A stretch of 64,000 bases of DNA from Didemnitutus sp047777955 (GCF_047777955.1 NZ_CP180537.1:2542001-2606000); one strand, 5' to 3'; counted from the first letter of the stretch, positions 45,236-56,431 are shown. The notes: generated from the letters alone by a model not told the origin. A program made the numbers and translations.

Positions 45236-46462
45236 CTAGCCGCCCGCCGCCTGCGCGAGCAAGTGGGAGCGCAGCGCCGCGTCGTCCGTCAGCCCGGCCG
45301 CGCGTTCAAAGGCCCGCCGCGCCTCCGTCTCGCGTCCCGCCCGGCGCAGCAGGTGGCCGCGGGCCGCCCACCACGGTTGATAAACCGCCGTGCGCTCGGA
45401 GGGCAGCGCCTCGAGCGCGGTCAACCCCGCGGCGACCTCGCCGGCCTCGGCGATCGCCACCGCCCGGCCGACCTGCGCGCCGATCGTGGGTGCTAGGCGC
45501 ACCAAACCCTCGTAGAGGAGCGCAATCTCCTTCCAGTCGATCGTCCCGCTGGTGGCGCGCTGCGCGTGGATGGACTGGATGGCCGCTTCGAGCTGGTAGC
45601 GGCCGACCCGGCGGAAGGTCGCGGCGCGGCGCAGCAGCGCTTCGGCCTCGGCCATCAGCGGGCGCGCCCAGCGCGCGGGGTCCTGCCGGTCGAGCGGCAC
45701 GAACGCCCCCGCCGCCGTGAAGCGCGCCGCGCGCCGGGCTTCGCCGTGCAGCATGAGCGCGAGCAGGCCGGCGGCTTCGGGCTCGTCCGGCAGCAGTTGG
45801 TCGAGCGTGCGCCCGAGCGCGATCGCGTCGCGCGCGAGCGCGCCGTGGGTCGCGCTCTCGGTCGGACCCTCCCACCCGGCGGTGTAGGCCGAGTAGATCG
45901 CATCGAGGACGAACGCGGAGCGCTCGCCCCACTCCGGCGGCTCGGGCACGCGAAACGGGATCCGGGCCTCGCGGATCTTCGCCTTCGCGCGCACGAGCCG
46001 CTGCTCCATGGCGGCCGGCGAGACCAGGAAGGCGGCGGCGATGCGCGCGGCATCGAGTCCGAGCACCGCCTGCAGCATCAGCGGGGTGCGCACCGCGACG
46101 TCGATCGCCGGATGCGCGCAGACGAACAGCAGTTTCAGGCGCTCGTCGGGAAACGTGGGGTGCATCGTCGCGGCCTCCTGCGCCTCGCCGGCCACCTGGA
46201 GCAGCGGCTCGACGCGTCGGTGCACCTCGGCATGGCGGGCGGCATCGATCAGGCGGTTGCGCGCGGCGCGGAGCAGCCAGGCTTCGGGCTTGTCCGGCAC
46301 GCCCTGCTCCGGCCAGTGCCGCAACGCGGCGCCGATCGCCTCGCTGAGCGCGTCTTCGGCGCCCGCGATGTCGCCCGAGCGCGCGGCGAGGTAGGCCACG
46401 AGCCGTCCGTAGGAACTGCGCGCGATGTCCTCGATCGCCGAGTGGGCCCGAGCGTCGTCCAT
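45236..46462 (-). CDS. ECF42-group RNA polymerase sigma factor with C-terminal extension
   Basis: 408 residues. Region 2 contains GRLVAYLAARSGDIAGAEDAL and WLLRAARNRLIDAARH; region 4 is around AVLGLDAARIAAAFLVSPAAM with QRLVRAKAKIREA. The long helical C-terminus (LLYEGLVRLAPTIGAQVGRAVA, GHLLRRAGRETEARRAFERAA) is typical of ECF42 factors (DUF6596/TPR-like), which are encoded beside YCII-type proteins as here. The ATG at 46462 is preferred over a TTG at 46492. Confidence 0.85.
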   Translation of the reverse strand: MDDARAHSAIEDIARSSYGRLVAYLAARSGDIAGAEDALSEAIGAALRHWPEQGVPDKPEAWLLRAARNRLIDAARHAEVHRRVEPLLQVAGEAQEAATMHPTFPDERLKLLFVCAHPAIDVAVRTPLMLQAVLGLDAARIAAAFLVSPAAMEQRLVRAKAKIREARIPFRVPEPPEWGERSAFVLDAIYSAYTAGWEGPTESATHGALARDAIALGRTLDQLLPDEPEAAGLLALMLHGEARRAARFTAAGAFVPLDRQDPARWARPLMAEAEALLRRAATFRRVGRYQLEAAIQSIHAQRATSGTIDWKEIALLYEGLVRLAPTIGAQVGRAVAIAEAGEVAAGLTALEALPSERTAVYQPWWAARGHLLRRAGRETEARRAFERAAGLTDDAALRSHLLAQAAGG

Positions 46463-46832
46463 CGTCGCGCTGGCGGGCCGCGGGCGGCGCAAAATACGCG
46501 CCGCCGACCGGCAGCACCTCGATCCACCCGCCGGCGGCCGAGGGGTTGCGCGCCGCCCACTCGAGCGCGGTGTCGAGGTCGGGCACGTCGATGATCACGA
46601 AGCCGCCGAGGAACTCCTTGGTCTCGGCGTAGGGGCCGTCCTGCACCTGGCGCTTGCCGTCGCGGACGGAGACGACCGTGGCGTGGTCGGGCGAGCCGAG
46701 GCCGACGCCGGCGACGAAGATGCCGGCGGCGCGCAGGGCTTCACCGTAGGCGCGGCCCGCGGCGGCGTCCGCGGGATCCTTGGGCGCATCGAGGGCGGTC
46801 TTGGGCAGGTGGACGAGGAGGATGTATTTCAT
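46463..46832 (-). CDS. YCII (DGPF-type) protein, partner of the ECF42 factor
   Basis: About 120 residues before the sigma gene begins. Starts MKYILLVHLPKTALDAP; carries the family signature QDGPYAETKEFLGGF (about residues 63-77) and WIEVLPVGG near the expected end. No stop codon appears where the family normally ends: this frame stays open through the sigma gene (to 45306). A small indel near 46470-46500 probably removed the stop or joined it to the sigma gene. Function unknown; conserved linkage to ECF42. Confidence 0.75.
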
Positions 46833-46882
46833 GGCGGGGATGAGAGCGGGTTGGAGGGGAAACGGGACGGACGCGGCGGGAA

Positions 46883-47248
46883 TCAGAGCGGCTTGAGCGC
46901 GAACCGGCCGTAGGCGGTAAAGGCGCAGAACGCCGCGGCAACAAGCCAATAGACCAGCGGGCCGCTTTCCGCGGCTTTGGACGCGAGGTGCACCACGCAG
47001 AAGAGCAGCATTTCCGCGGCGAGGGCGAGCGCCGCGAACGGCGCCAGCACGGCGAGCGGCCGGGCCAGCGCCGGCAGCACGAGCCCGAGCGCGCACAGCA
47101 GCTCGAGGACGGCCAGCGTCAGCCAGAGGCCGTGCGGAATCGCCTGCAGCGACGGCACGGCCCGTTCGGAGTGGGAGAACTTCCACACCGCGCCGATGGC
47201 GGTGTGGAGCGCGAGGACGGATTGGAGGATCCAGAGGACGATGTTCAT
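46883..47248 (-). CDS. DoxX-like small membrane protein
   Basis: 121 residues with four predicted helices (about 4-18, 42-60, 67-88, 97-113). MNIVLWILQSVLALHTAIGAV and KFSHSERAV, then PHGLWLTLAVLELLCALGLVL are characteristic of DoxX-like proteins. Probably first in an operon with the YCII and sigma genes (gap 50 bases). Role unknown. Confidence 0.75.
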   Translation of the reverse strand: MNIVLWILQSVLALHTAIGAVWKFSHSERAVPSLQAIPHGLWLTLAVLELLCALGLVLPALARPLAVLAPFAALALAAEMLLFCVVHLASKAAESGPLVYWLVAAAFCAFTAYGRFALKPL

Positions 47249-47452
47249 GCGGGTCGGTATCGATGGTGGTGGAAGCCGCGAAACGGTCGCGGTGTCACCC
47301 CGATGACGGGACAGAAAAGTCCATTCCGACATTTTCCTTCGGAATTTTTCGCCGGGATCGGCCAGGCCAGTCTCCGCACGCGCCGAAGCGTCTTTCGCCG
47401 CCACGATCCCGCGCGCACGCCCCGGCAGGCCGGGCAAGCCCCCTCCCGCTCC

Positions 47453-48060
47453 TCAGTCGACGAGCAGCACCGCCTGCACGCCGGGCCCGTGGACGCCTTC
47501 GATCAAAATGCCCTCGACGTCGGCGGTCTTCGACGGACCGGTCACCCAGATCACGTTCGGATCCGCCGGCAGTGCGGCCAGCGCCGCCGGGATGTCGGGG
47601 AGGATGTCCGCGCGCTTGAGCACGACGATGTGCGCCCACGGCGCCAGCGCCGCGAGGCGCGAGCTCGTGTCGTGATCGATCAGCACGATCGTGCCGGTCT
47701 CGGCGATCGCCGCGGTGGCGCGGGTGATGCCGAAGGCGTAATCGTCGACGCGCGTGCGGTCGTAGGTCGTCTCGACCTGCGCGCCGGCGAGGGCGGCGCC
47801 GAGCGCGGGCAGGAGCGCCGGGTCGCAATAGCCGCGCGTCCAGCCGTTCTTCTTCAGCAGCTCGGCCAGCTCGGCCTCCGACTGCAGCGGCGTGCCGTTC
47901 ACGCCCTGGAGGCGCGCGCAGAAGGTGGCGGCGAGATCGGTCACGCCCTGCATCTGGCGCAGGCGCACGAGGTCGCGCTCCCAGTCGGGCAAGGCGGCGC
48001 GCTGCGGCAGCGGCGCGAGGGCCGCGCGGACGCGGCCGAGGATGGCTTCGCGGTCGTTGC

Positions 48061-48064
<4 letters not shown>
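47453..48064 (-). CDS. lutC: Lactate utilization protein LutC (LUD domain)
   Basis: 203 residues. The LUD-domain pattern TYDRTRVDDYAFGITRATAAI, then AETGTIVLIDHDTSSRLAALAP and IWVTGPSKTADVEGILIEGVHGP, is diagnostic for the LutC/YkgG family, the third component of the LutABC iron-sulphur lactate oxidase. Its ATG overlaps the lutB stop, so translation is coupled. It is the last gene of the rhamnose operon. Confidence 0.9.
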
Positions 48065-49455
<1,391 letters not shown>

Positions 49456-49457
49456 GG

Positions 49458-50181
49458 TCAGCGCAGCAGCCCTCCGTTTTTCAACGCATCGCGCATCACC
49501 TGCGCGAGGTGCTGGGTTTTCACCGGCTGGCCGGCTTTCTGGGCGAGGCCGCCCATGTGCATGAGGCAGCTCATGTCGCCGGAGACAAGGACGTCCGGCT
49601 GGGCGGCGCGGATGTGTTCCAGCTTGAGCGTGCCCATGCTCGAGGAGACGTGGGGAAAGGCCACGGAGAACGTGCCGCCGAAGCCGCAGCACTGTTCCTG
49701 CTCGCCGAAGGGCACCACCGTGGCGCCGGCGATCGAGCCGAGCAGCGTGAGCGCCGCCGCCTCGCTGTCCGTGCCGCGGTTGTGGCAGTTGCGGTGGAAG
49801 GCGATCCGCGCGTCGTAGCGGCCGGGCCAGGTCTTCACGCCGAGGGCGTGGACGACGAAGTCGGCGAACTCCCACGTGCGTGCGGCGAGAGCCTTCACTT
49901 CGGGCAGGTCGGCTTCCTTTTCGAATTCGAGCAGCGCGCCGTGGCGCAGCATCGCCGCGCACGAGCCCGACGGGAGCAGCACCGGCGCGTCGCCCGCGAA
50001 GGTGCGCAGCGTGTGGCGCACGACCTGGCGCGAGGCGGGCCAGTCGCCGCCGTTGAAGGCCGGCTGGCCGCAGCAGGTCTGGCCCTCGGGAAACTTCGAT
50101 CGCGACGCCGAGGTGTTCCAGCACCTCCACGGTGGCGCGCGCGACGTCGTCGTAGAACGCGTCGCACAGGCACGTGGCCAT
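49458..50181 (-). CDS. lutA: Lactate utilization protein LutA, frameshifted
   Basis: About 240 residues after correction. N-terminus MATCLCDAFYDDVARATVEV; then the frame shifts near 50088-50094 (AAGTTTCCC on the coding strand), where dropping one base or adding two restores EFPEGQTCCGQPAFNGGDWP. The conserved CCG motifs of the LutA/YkgE family are TCCGQPAFN and EQEQCCGFGGTFSV. Iron-sulphur subunit of lactate oxidation. The gap after rhaB is 59 bases. May be a sequence error or a real null allele. Confidence 0.85.
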
Positions 50182-50240
50182 GAGCTGGATTTTCGGGCGC
50201 GCGCCCGGGGCGAAGGGAGAACGGCGTTGCTCGGCGTGCA

Positions 50241-51659
50241 TCAGCGGCGGGGAGTGTAGACGGTGGCGGCGAGTTGGCGAGCCAGGTGCGCGCGGAAGGC
50301 GCGGATATCACGCACCACCCCGAGGCCGATAAGCTGGTTGGCGACGTTGCCGACCGCCGTGCCCTCGAGCGCGTAGGAGACGACCGGCAGGCCGCTCGCG
50401 TCGGCCGTGGCCTGGCAGAGCAGGCGGTTCTTCGAACCGCCGCCGACGATGAGGATGCGCCGGAATTGCCGGCCCGAGAGTTCCTCGAAGGACCGCACCG
50501 CGTCCGCGTGGCCGCGGCCGAGCGAGTCGCAGATCAGGCGGACGTAGCCGGCGAGGTCGCGCGGCGGGCGGGCGCCGGCCCGCTTCAGCTGCGCGTCGAT
50601 GGCGGCGCGCATGTCGGGCGGGTTGAAGAGCGCGGCGTCGGTGACGTCGAGCAGCCGCGCCGGCGCGGGCGCCTTTTCCGCGAGGGCGATGAGTTTCCGC
50701 CACTGCGCGGCGTTGGCCGGACGCGCGGCGAAGGCCGGCAGGGTCTGCTCGAGCAGCCAGAGGCCGAGGCAGGAGCGCAGCGGCCGGTAGCGGCCGTCGC
50801 CCATGCGCTCGTTCGAAACGCGGGCGGCGCGCGCCGCCTCGCCAAGGACGGGCGTGTCACTTTCGAAACCGAGGAGCGACCACGTGCCGGAGCTCAGGTA
50901 GAGATCGGAGCCGTCCGCCGCCGCGGGCATCGCGGCGAAGGCGCACGCGGTGTCGTGGCCGGGGGCCAGCACGGTCTCGACGCCGGCGAGCTCCGGGATG
51001 TCGCGCACCGGACCGAGTTTCTGCGCGGCGAGCGCCGGACGGCTGAACCAGTGGCGCGGAATGCCGAAGTATTTCATCGCCGCCCCCGACCACTCGGTGC
51101 TCTTCACGTCGAGAAACTGCGAGTGGCTGCAGATGGAGATTTCGTTCTCCATGCGACCGGAGAGCAGAAAATTGAAATAGTCCGCGATAAACAGGCAGCG
51201 CGCCGCCGTGCGGGCGATGCCGGGACAAGCCGCGAGCGTCTCCTGCAGTTGCAGGCTCGTGTTGAAGACGTGGCTCGGCAGGCCGGTGAGCGCGTAGATG
51301 CGCGGGTAGCCGGTCTGCTCGAACTTCTTCGCGGGCTCGAGCGTGCGCTTGTCGCGATAGGCGTGCACCGGATAAACGGGACGCCCCGCGGCGTTGACGA
51401 GCACGTGGTCCACGCCCCACGCGTCGCAGCCGACCGAGGCGAGCTTCGGGAACCGCGCCTTCGCCTTGAGCAGGCCGGCGCGCGCCTCGCCCCAGAGATA
51501 CGGCAGGTCCCAGTAGTCGTTCGCGCCGAGCGAGCGGAACTGGTTGGGGAACCGGTGCACCTCGGTGAGCTCGAGACGGTTTTTCGACCACGTGCCGACG
51601 ATGACGCGACCGCTCGTCGCGCCGAGGTCGATGGCTGCGCAATGGACAGTTTGGGGCAT
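50241..51659 (-). CDS. rhaB: Rhamnulokinase
   Basis: 472 residues, a FGGY-type sugar kinase. AIDLGATSGRVIVGTW opens the N-terminal ATPase fold; NDYWDLPYLWGEAR and GCDAWGVDHVLV are rhamnulokinase words; the C-terminal ATP site reads LIVGGGSKNRLLCQATADAS. It phosphorylates L-rhamnulose at O-1. Starts 7 bases after the class II aldolase stop; part of the rhamnose operon. Confidence 0.92.
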   Translation of the reverse strand: MPQTVHCAAIDLGATSGRVIVGTWSKNRLELTEVHRFPNQFRSLGANDYWDLPYLWGEARAGLLKAKARFPKLASVGCDAWGVDHVLVNAAGRPVYPVHAYRDKRTLEPAKKFEQTGYPRIYALTGLPSHVFNTSLQLQETLAACPGIARTAARCLFIADYFNFLLSGRMENEISICSHSQFLDVKSTEWSGAAMKYFGIPRHWFSRPALAAQKLGPVRDIPELAGVETVLAPGHDTACAFAAMPAAADGSDLYLSSGTWSLLGFESDTPVLGEAARAARVSNERMGDGRYRPLRSCLGLWLLEQTLPAFAARPANAAQWRKLIALAEKAPAPARLLDVTDAALFNPPDMRAAIDAQLKRAGARPPRDLAGYVRLICDSLGRGHADAVRSFEELSGRQFRRILIVGGGSKNRLLCQATADASGLPVVSYALEGTAVGNVANQLIGLGVVRDIRAFRAHLARQLAATVYTPRR

Positions 51660-51666
51660 GGGAAAA

Positions 51667-52944
51667 TCAGCCGAAGACGCGCCGCAGCTCCGCGATGGCG
51701 CTGTCGGGCATCGGCACGAGCGGCCCGAGCGGCTTGGCGAGCAGCAGCGCCTCCGCCGTGGCCTCGAGCACCTCGAGGCGGTCGAAGGCCTCGAGCAGGG
51801 TGCGGCCGATGACGAGCACGCCCTCGTTGGTGATGAGGACGACCGGGGTCCGCTGCAGCGAAAGGTGGCGCGCGATCTCGGCCGCGTCCTCGACCAGGCG
51901 CAGGAACGGCAGCTTCGGCGGCTCGAAGAGCACGAGCGCGCTCTCCGGGATCGTGCGGGTGTCGAGCTGCGCCGCCGTCATGCAGAACGCCGAGGCGTGC
52001 GCGGGCTGGGCGTTGATGATGGCGCCAACCTCCGGCAGGCGGGCGTAGATCTCGGCGTGCAGCCGGGCGGCGCGGCTCGGCGCCTGGCCGGCGGGACAGG
52101 CCCCGCCCTTCACGCGCACCAGGCCCGACGGCTCGAGCTCGAGCCGGTCGCGGCGGCGGGGCGTGATGACGAAATCGTCGTTGCCCAGCCGGGCGGAAAA
52201 CGCCCCCGCCGTGCTGATGAGCAGGCGCTGCTCGTAGGCGCGGTGGACGAAACGGCAGATCTCGCCGCGCAGCTCGCGCTCGCGATTGGTCAGCGGCGGC
52301 GGCGGGAGCGTCGGCAGCAGCGGCGCGGTCTCGACGGCGAGGAACTCCGCCGGCACGGTCGTGACCGGCCCGAGGCCGGCCGCGCGCGACAGCGTCAGGG
52401 CGACGAACTCCAGCGTCTCGAAGCGCTGGAAGGCGTCCTGCAGGTCCGCGCCGCCGATCACCACGCCATGGTTCTCGAGTAGCACGCACGCCGCGCCGGT
52501 GGCGAAGGCCGCGGCGATGTGGTCGCCGAGTTCCTGTGTGCCGGGACAGGCGTAGGGCGCGAACTCGAGCTTGCGGCACACCGAGTAGGCGTGCGACTGC
52601 ACGCGCGTGTCCGGGAGCAGCCGGCAGATCGAGAAGGCGACGAGCGCGCCCGGATGGGCGTGGACGATCGCCTTCAGGTCCGGCCGGCGCCGGTAGATCT
52701 CGGCGTGGAACGGCAGCTCCGACGACGGCGGGTGCAGTCCCTCGGTCTTCCCGTCGGGGAGCACGCGCACGATGTCCGCGGGCGTCAGGTTGCCCTTGTC
52801 CACCCGCGAGGGCGTGATCCAGATGCTGCCGTCCTCGTCGCGAATCGAGAGGTTGCCTCCCGAGGTGGTCGTCATGCGATGGCGGTAGATACGCGCCATC
52901 GTCGCTACGAGTTGCTCGCGAGGATGCAGCCAGCTGGAGTTCAT
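51667..52944 (-). CDS. Duplicated class II aldolase/adducin protein, second half degenerate
   Basis: 425 residues made of two class II aldolase domains. The first (about 1-200) keeps Glu76, His95, His97 and His159 (SSELPFHAEIY, VHAHPGA, ENHGVV). In the second (about 220-425) the aligned residues are Ala292, Asn311, Gln313 and Glu374 (SRAARLHAEIY, INAQPAH, TNEGVL), so zinc binding and catalysis should be lost. The first may cleave rhamnulose-1-phosphate or a related sugar phosphate; the second is likely structural or regulatory. Starts 7 bases after the bifunctional gene. Confidence 0.85.
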   Translation of the reverse strand: MNSSWLHPREQLVATMARIYRHRMTTTSGGNLSIRDEDGSIWITPSRVDKGNLTPADIVRVLPDGKTEGLHPPSSELPFHAEIYRRRPDLKAIVHAHPGALVAFSICRLLPDTRVQSHAYSVCRKLEFAPYACPGTQELGDHIAAAFATGAACVLLENHGVVIGGADLQDAFQRFETLEFVALTLSRAAGLGPVTTVPAEFLAVETAPLLPTLPPPPLTNRERELRGEICRFVHRAYEQRLLISTAGAFSARLGNDDFVITPRRRDRLELEPSGLVRVKGGACPAGQAPSRAARLHAEIYARLPEVGAIINAQPAHASAFCMTAAQLDTRTIPESALVLFEPPKLPFLRLVEDAAEIARHLSLQRTPVVLITNEGVLVIGRTLLEAFDRLEVLEATAEALLLAKPLGPLVPMPDSAIAELRRVFG

Positions 52945-52951
52945 AAAGGGT

Positions 52952-55144
52952 CTACCGCAGGAAGGCCTCGTGCAGGCCGCCGTCCACGGTGATGACCTGG
53001 CCGGTGGTCTTGCTGAGGCGCGACGAGACGAGGAGGAAATACGCCTCCGCCTGGTCGGCGGGCGTGATCGGCGCCTTGGTCAGCGTGCGATCGGCGTAGA
53101 ACTGCGCCAGTTTCTTCACGAGGGAGTCGGTCGCCTCGTCGTCGGTGTAGGGAATGTTGTATTTGGCCAGCGAGCCGATGACGCGGTCGCGCGGGAACAT
53201 GGCCGAGCCCTGGACGACGGTCGCGGGCGCGACGCCGTTCACGCGCACCAGCGGCGCGAGCTCGATGGCGAGTTCGCGCACGAGGTGGTTCGCGGCGGCC
53301 TTGGAAGTGTCGTAGGCCACGGAGCCCTTCTTCGCCACGACGGCGTTGGCCGAGGTCGTGAGCACGAGGTTGCCGCGCAGGCCCTGCTCCTTCCAGGTCT
53401 TGGCCGCCTCGTCGCCGACGACGTAGCTGCCGGTGACGTTGATGGCGAAGGTGAGCGCCCACTTGTCGTCCGGGATGTGGCCGGAGGTGTCGCTCGGCAC
53501 GAAGATGCCGGCGGTGACGCAGATCGAGTCGAAGCCGCCGTAGGCGAGCGCGACCTGGTCGAGCATGGCGCGGACGGAGGCGCGATCGGTGATGTTGGCG
53601 GCGAGGCCGACGGCCGGGCCGCAGTTGGAAACGCCGGTGCCGGCGACGCCGATGCCGACGCCGTATTTGACCTCGATCTCCTTCGCGGTCGCCTGGGCGG
53701 CGGCCTCGTTGAGGTCGACGGCGACGATGTGCGCGCCCTCCTTGACGAGGCGGTGCGCGGTTTCCTTGCCGATGCCGGAGCCGGCGCCGATGACGACGAT
53801 GACCTGGCGGGCGAGCTCCTTCTCCGCGGGCATGCGCTTGAGTTTCGCCTCCTCGAGGAGCCAATACTCGATGTCGAACGCCTCCTGCTGCGGGAGCGCG
53901 ATGTAGCGGTCGATCGCTTCCGCGCCGCGCATGACCTCGACGGCGCAGTTGTAGAACTCGGCGGTGACGCGCGACTCGGACTTGTCCTTGCCCCACGCGA
54001 TCAGGCCGAGGCCGGGGATGAGCACGACCGTCGGGTTCGGGTCGCGCATCGCCGGCGAGTTGGCGTGTTTGCACTTCGTGTAGTAGGCGGCGTAGTCCTT
54101 GCGGTAGGCCTCGAGGCCGGCGGCGAGCTTGGACTTCAGCTCGGCGACGGTCTCGGCCTGCGGGTTCCAGTCGACGTAGAGCGGCTTGATCTTCGTGCGG
54201 AGGAAGTGGTCGGGGCACGACGTGCCGAGCTCGGCGAGGCGCGCGGCATCCTTCGAGTTCACGAAGCGCAGGATCTTGGCGTCGTCCTGCACGGTGCCGA
54301 TGAAGCGCTTCTCCTTGGACACCTGGCCGCGGAGCCACGGGAGGATGGCGGCGAAGGTCGCGCGGCGCTTCGCCTCGTCGAGGGTCTGGTATTTGGCGCC
54401 GCCGAAGGCCGCGGCGTCACCGCCCTTGGCCGCGTATTTCTTCTCGATGTAGGCGGAGGCCTCCTCGATGAAAGCGAGCGTGTCGGTGTAGCACTGCTTG
54501 TCGTCGTCGGCCCACGAGATGAAGCCGTGCTGGCCCATCATGATGGCGCGGACGTTCGGCTGCTCGCGGGCGATCTTCTGCATGGCGAGGCCGAGCTCGA
54601 AGCCCGGGCGCATCCACGGCACGTAGGCCATGCGGCCGCCGAAGATTTCCTGGGTCAACTTCTCGCAGTTGGCCGAGGCCGCGATGGCGATGATCGCGTT
54701 CGGATGCATGTGGTCGACGTGCTTGCCGGGCAGGAAGGAGTGCAGCGGCGTGTCGATCGAGGAGGCGCGCGGGTTCAGGTTGAACGTCGCGTGCGTATAC
54801 ATGCCGACCATGTCGTCCTCGGCCGGCGCCTTCAGGCCCTTGTCGGCGCGGGCGGCGTAGAGCGATTGGAGGCCGACGAGCTTGCCCTGGTAGAGCGAGG
54901 AGAAGTTTTCGCGCGTGCTGGTGCGCAGGTCGCCGCCGGAGCCCTTGACCCAGAGCACCTCGACCGGCTGGCCGGTGAGCGGGTCCTTCTCGGTCAGCTT
55001 CGAGGACGTGTTGCCGCCGCCGGTGTTGGTGATGCGCTGGTCGCTGCCGAGCAGGTTGCTGCGGTAGACGAGACGCGCGACGGGATCGAGGGACGCGGCT
55101 TTGGCGTCGTCCCAGAGATAATTGACGAATTGGTAGGAAGGCAT
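52952..55144 (-). CDS. Bifunctional rhamnulose-1-phosphate aldolase/lactaldehyde dehydrogenase
   Basis: 730 residues, aldolase then short-chain dehydrogenase (TIGR02632-like). The aldolase part has GNTSSKLTEKDP, KHVDHMHPNAII (metal histidines) and GQHGFISW. The SDR part starts near residue 450 with VIGAGSGIGKE, keeps GSVAYDTSKAAANHLV (Tyr-Lys pair), and ends ITVDGGLHEAF. It would split rhamnulose-1-phosphate into DHAP and L-lactaldehyde and oxidise the aldehyde to L-lactate with NAD. It follows rhaA by 30 bases. Confidence 0.93.
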   Translation of the reverse strand: MPSYQFVNYLWDDAKAASLDPVARLVYRSNLLGSDQRITNTGGGNTSSKLTEKDPLTGQPVEVLWVKGSGGDLRTSTRENFSSLYQGKLVGLQSLYAARADKGLKAPAEDDMVGMYTHATFNLNPRASSIDTPLHSFLPGKHVDHMHPNAIIAIAASANCEKLTQEIFGGRMAYVPWMRPGFELGLAMQKIAREQPNVRAIMMGQHGFISWADDDKQCYTDTLAFIEEASAYIEKKYAAKGGDAAAFGGAKYQTLDEAKRRATFAAILPWLRGQVSKEKRFIGTVQDDAKILRFVNSKDAARLAELGTSCPDHFLRTKIKPLYVDWNPQAETVAELKSKLAAGLEAYRKDYAAYYTKCKHANSPAMRDPNPTVVLIPGLGLIAWGKDKSESRVTAEFYNCAVEVMRGAEAIDRYIALPQQEAFDIEYWLLEEAKLKRMPAEKELARQVIVVIGAGSGIGKETAHRLVKEGAHIVAVDLNEAAAQATAKEIEVKYGVGIGVAGTGVSNCGPAVGLAANITDRASVRAMLDQVALAYGGFDSICVTAGIFVPSDTSGHIPDDKWALTFAINVTGSYVVGDEAAKTWKEQGLRGNLVLTTSANAVVAKKGSVAYDTSKAAANHLVRELAIELAPLVRVNGVAPATVVQGSAMFPRDRVIGSLAKYNIPYTDDEATDSLVKKLAQFYADRTLTKAPITPADQAEAYFLLVSSRLSKTTGQVITVDGGLHEAFLR

Positions 55145-55174
55145 CGTGGAGTGCGGTTGCGGGAAAATGGCGGG

Positions 55175-56431
55175 TCAGCGGCGCAGCGCGAGCACTTCGC
55201 GCTCGTAACGCTGCACGGTCGGGAGCCAGGCGCGGTCGCCGGGGACGTTGGCGCGGCGGCAGTGCTCCTCCCAGATGGCGCCGAGCGGGAGCGTCTTCAG
55301 CTCCTCGAGCAGCGCGAGGCGGGCGGTGTGGTCGCCGGCGGCCTCGAGGTCGCGCAGGCGGGCCGACGGCTCGAGCAGCGCGGCGAGCAGGCACTTCTGG
55401 GCGTTGCGGGTGCCGATGACCCAGGCGGCGACGCGGTTGATGCTGGCGTCGAAGTAGTCGAGGCCGATGGCCGTGCGGGGCAGGAAGCCGCCGCGGACGA
55501 GCTCCTCGAACAGGGCCTTCGTCACGTCGTCGAAGAGCACGACGTGGTCGCTGTCCCAGCGCACGCCGCGGCTGACGTGGAGCAGCAGGCCGGGCACGAA
55601 CTGGAGCACGGAGGAAATCTTGTCCGCCACCGACTCGGTCGGGTGGAAGTGCCCCATGTCGAGGCAGAGCATCTTTTTCCGCGTGACCGCGTAGCCCAGG
55701 TAGAACTCGTGCGAGCCGACGACGTAGCTCTCGGAGCCGATGCCGAAGAGCTTGCACTCGACCGCGTCGCGGTGGACGCGCTCGTCGATCTGTTCCTTGA
55801 ACACGGCGTCGAGCGACTGCTCGAGGCGCTCGCGCGGGCCCTTGCGGTCGGCGGGGAGATCCTTGTGTCCGTCGGGGATCCAGACGTTGGTCACCGTCGG
55901 CGTGCCGAGCGCCTGGCCCATCGCGGCGCCGATGCGGCGGCAGGCGATGGCGTGCTCGATCCAGAACTGGCGGACCGCCGCGTCGCGGTGCGAGAGCGTG
56001 AAGCCGTCGTTGGCCAGCGGGTGCGAGAAGCAGGTCGGGTTGAAGTCGAGGCCGAGGCCGCGCTGCTTCGCCCAGTCGATCCAGCTCTGGAAATGCTCCA
56101 CGCCGATCGCGTTCCGGTCGACCTTCTTGCCGCCGAAGTCGCCGTAGATGGCGTGCAGGTTCAGGCGGTGCCGGCCGGGGATGAGCGCGAGCGCCGCGTC
56201 GAGGTCGCTGCGCAGCTCCGCGATCGTGCGCGCCTTGCCGGGATAGTTGCCGGTGGCCTGGATGCCGCCGCCGTCGAGCGTGGCGCCGGCGCGCTCGAAG
56301 CCGCCGACGTCGTCGCCCTGCCAGCAGTGCAGCGAGATGGGCGTGCGCGCGAGCGTGGCGAGCGCGGTTTCGGTGTCGACGCCGAGGGCGGCGTAGAGTT
56401 CACGGGCGGAATCGTAGGACGAGCGACTCAT
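55175..56431 (-). CDS. rhaA: L-rhamnose isomerase
   Basis: 418 residues, matching the usual 419 of enterobacterial RhaA. Diagnostic words: ISLHCWQGDDVGGFE, GGGIQATGNYPGKA, GLDFNPTCFSHPLANDGFTLS, NVWIPDGHKD, CLDMGHFHPTESVADKISS and SRGVRWDSDHVV. It converts L-rhamnose to L-rhamnulose using Mn2+; the His, Asp and Glu metal ligands in these blocks are present. First gene of the minus-strand operon rhaA, aldolase/dehydrogenase, class II aldolase, rhaB, lutABC. Confidence 0.95.
   Translation of the reverse strand: MSRSSYDSARELYAALGVDTETALATLARTPISLHCWQGDDVGGFERAGATLDGGGIQATGNYPGKARTIAELRSDLDAALALIPGRHRLNLHAIYGDFGGKKVDRNAIGVEHFQSWIDWAKQRGLGLDFNPTCFSHPLANDGFTLSHRDAAVRQFWIEHAIACRRIGAAMGQALGTPTVTNVWIPDGHKDLPADRKGPRERLEQSLDAVFKEQIDERVHRDAVECKLFGIGSESYVVGSHEFYLGYAVTRKKMLCLDMGHFHPTESVADKISSVLQFVPGLLLHVSRGVRWDSDHVVLFDDVTKALFEELVRGGFLPRTAIGLDYFDASINRVAAWVIGTRNAQKCLLAALLEPSARLRDLEAAGDHTARLALLEELKTLPLGAIWEEHCRRANVPGDRAWLPTVQRYEREVLALRR

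Noticed and set aside
47415..47436. Terminator after lutC
   Set aside because: The GCCCGGC-type stem is imperfect and has no T-run, so I did not call it.
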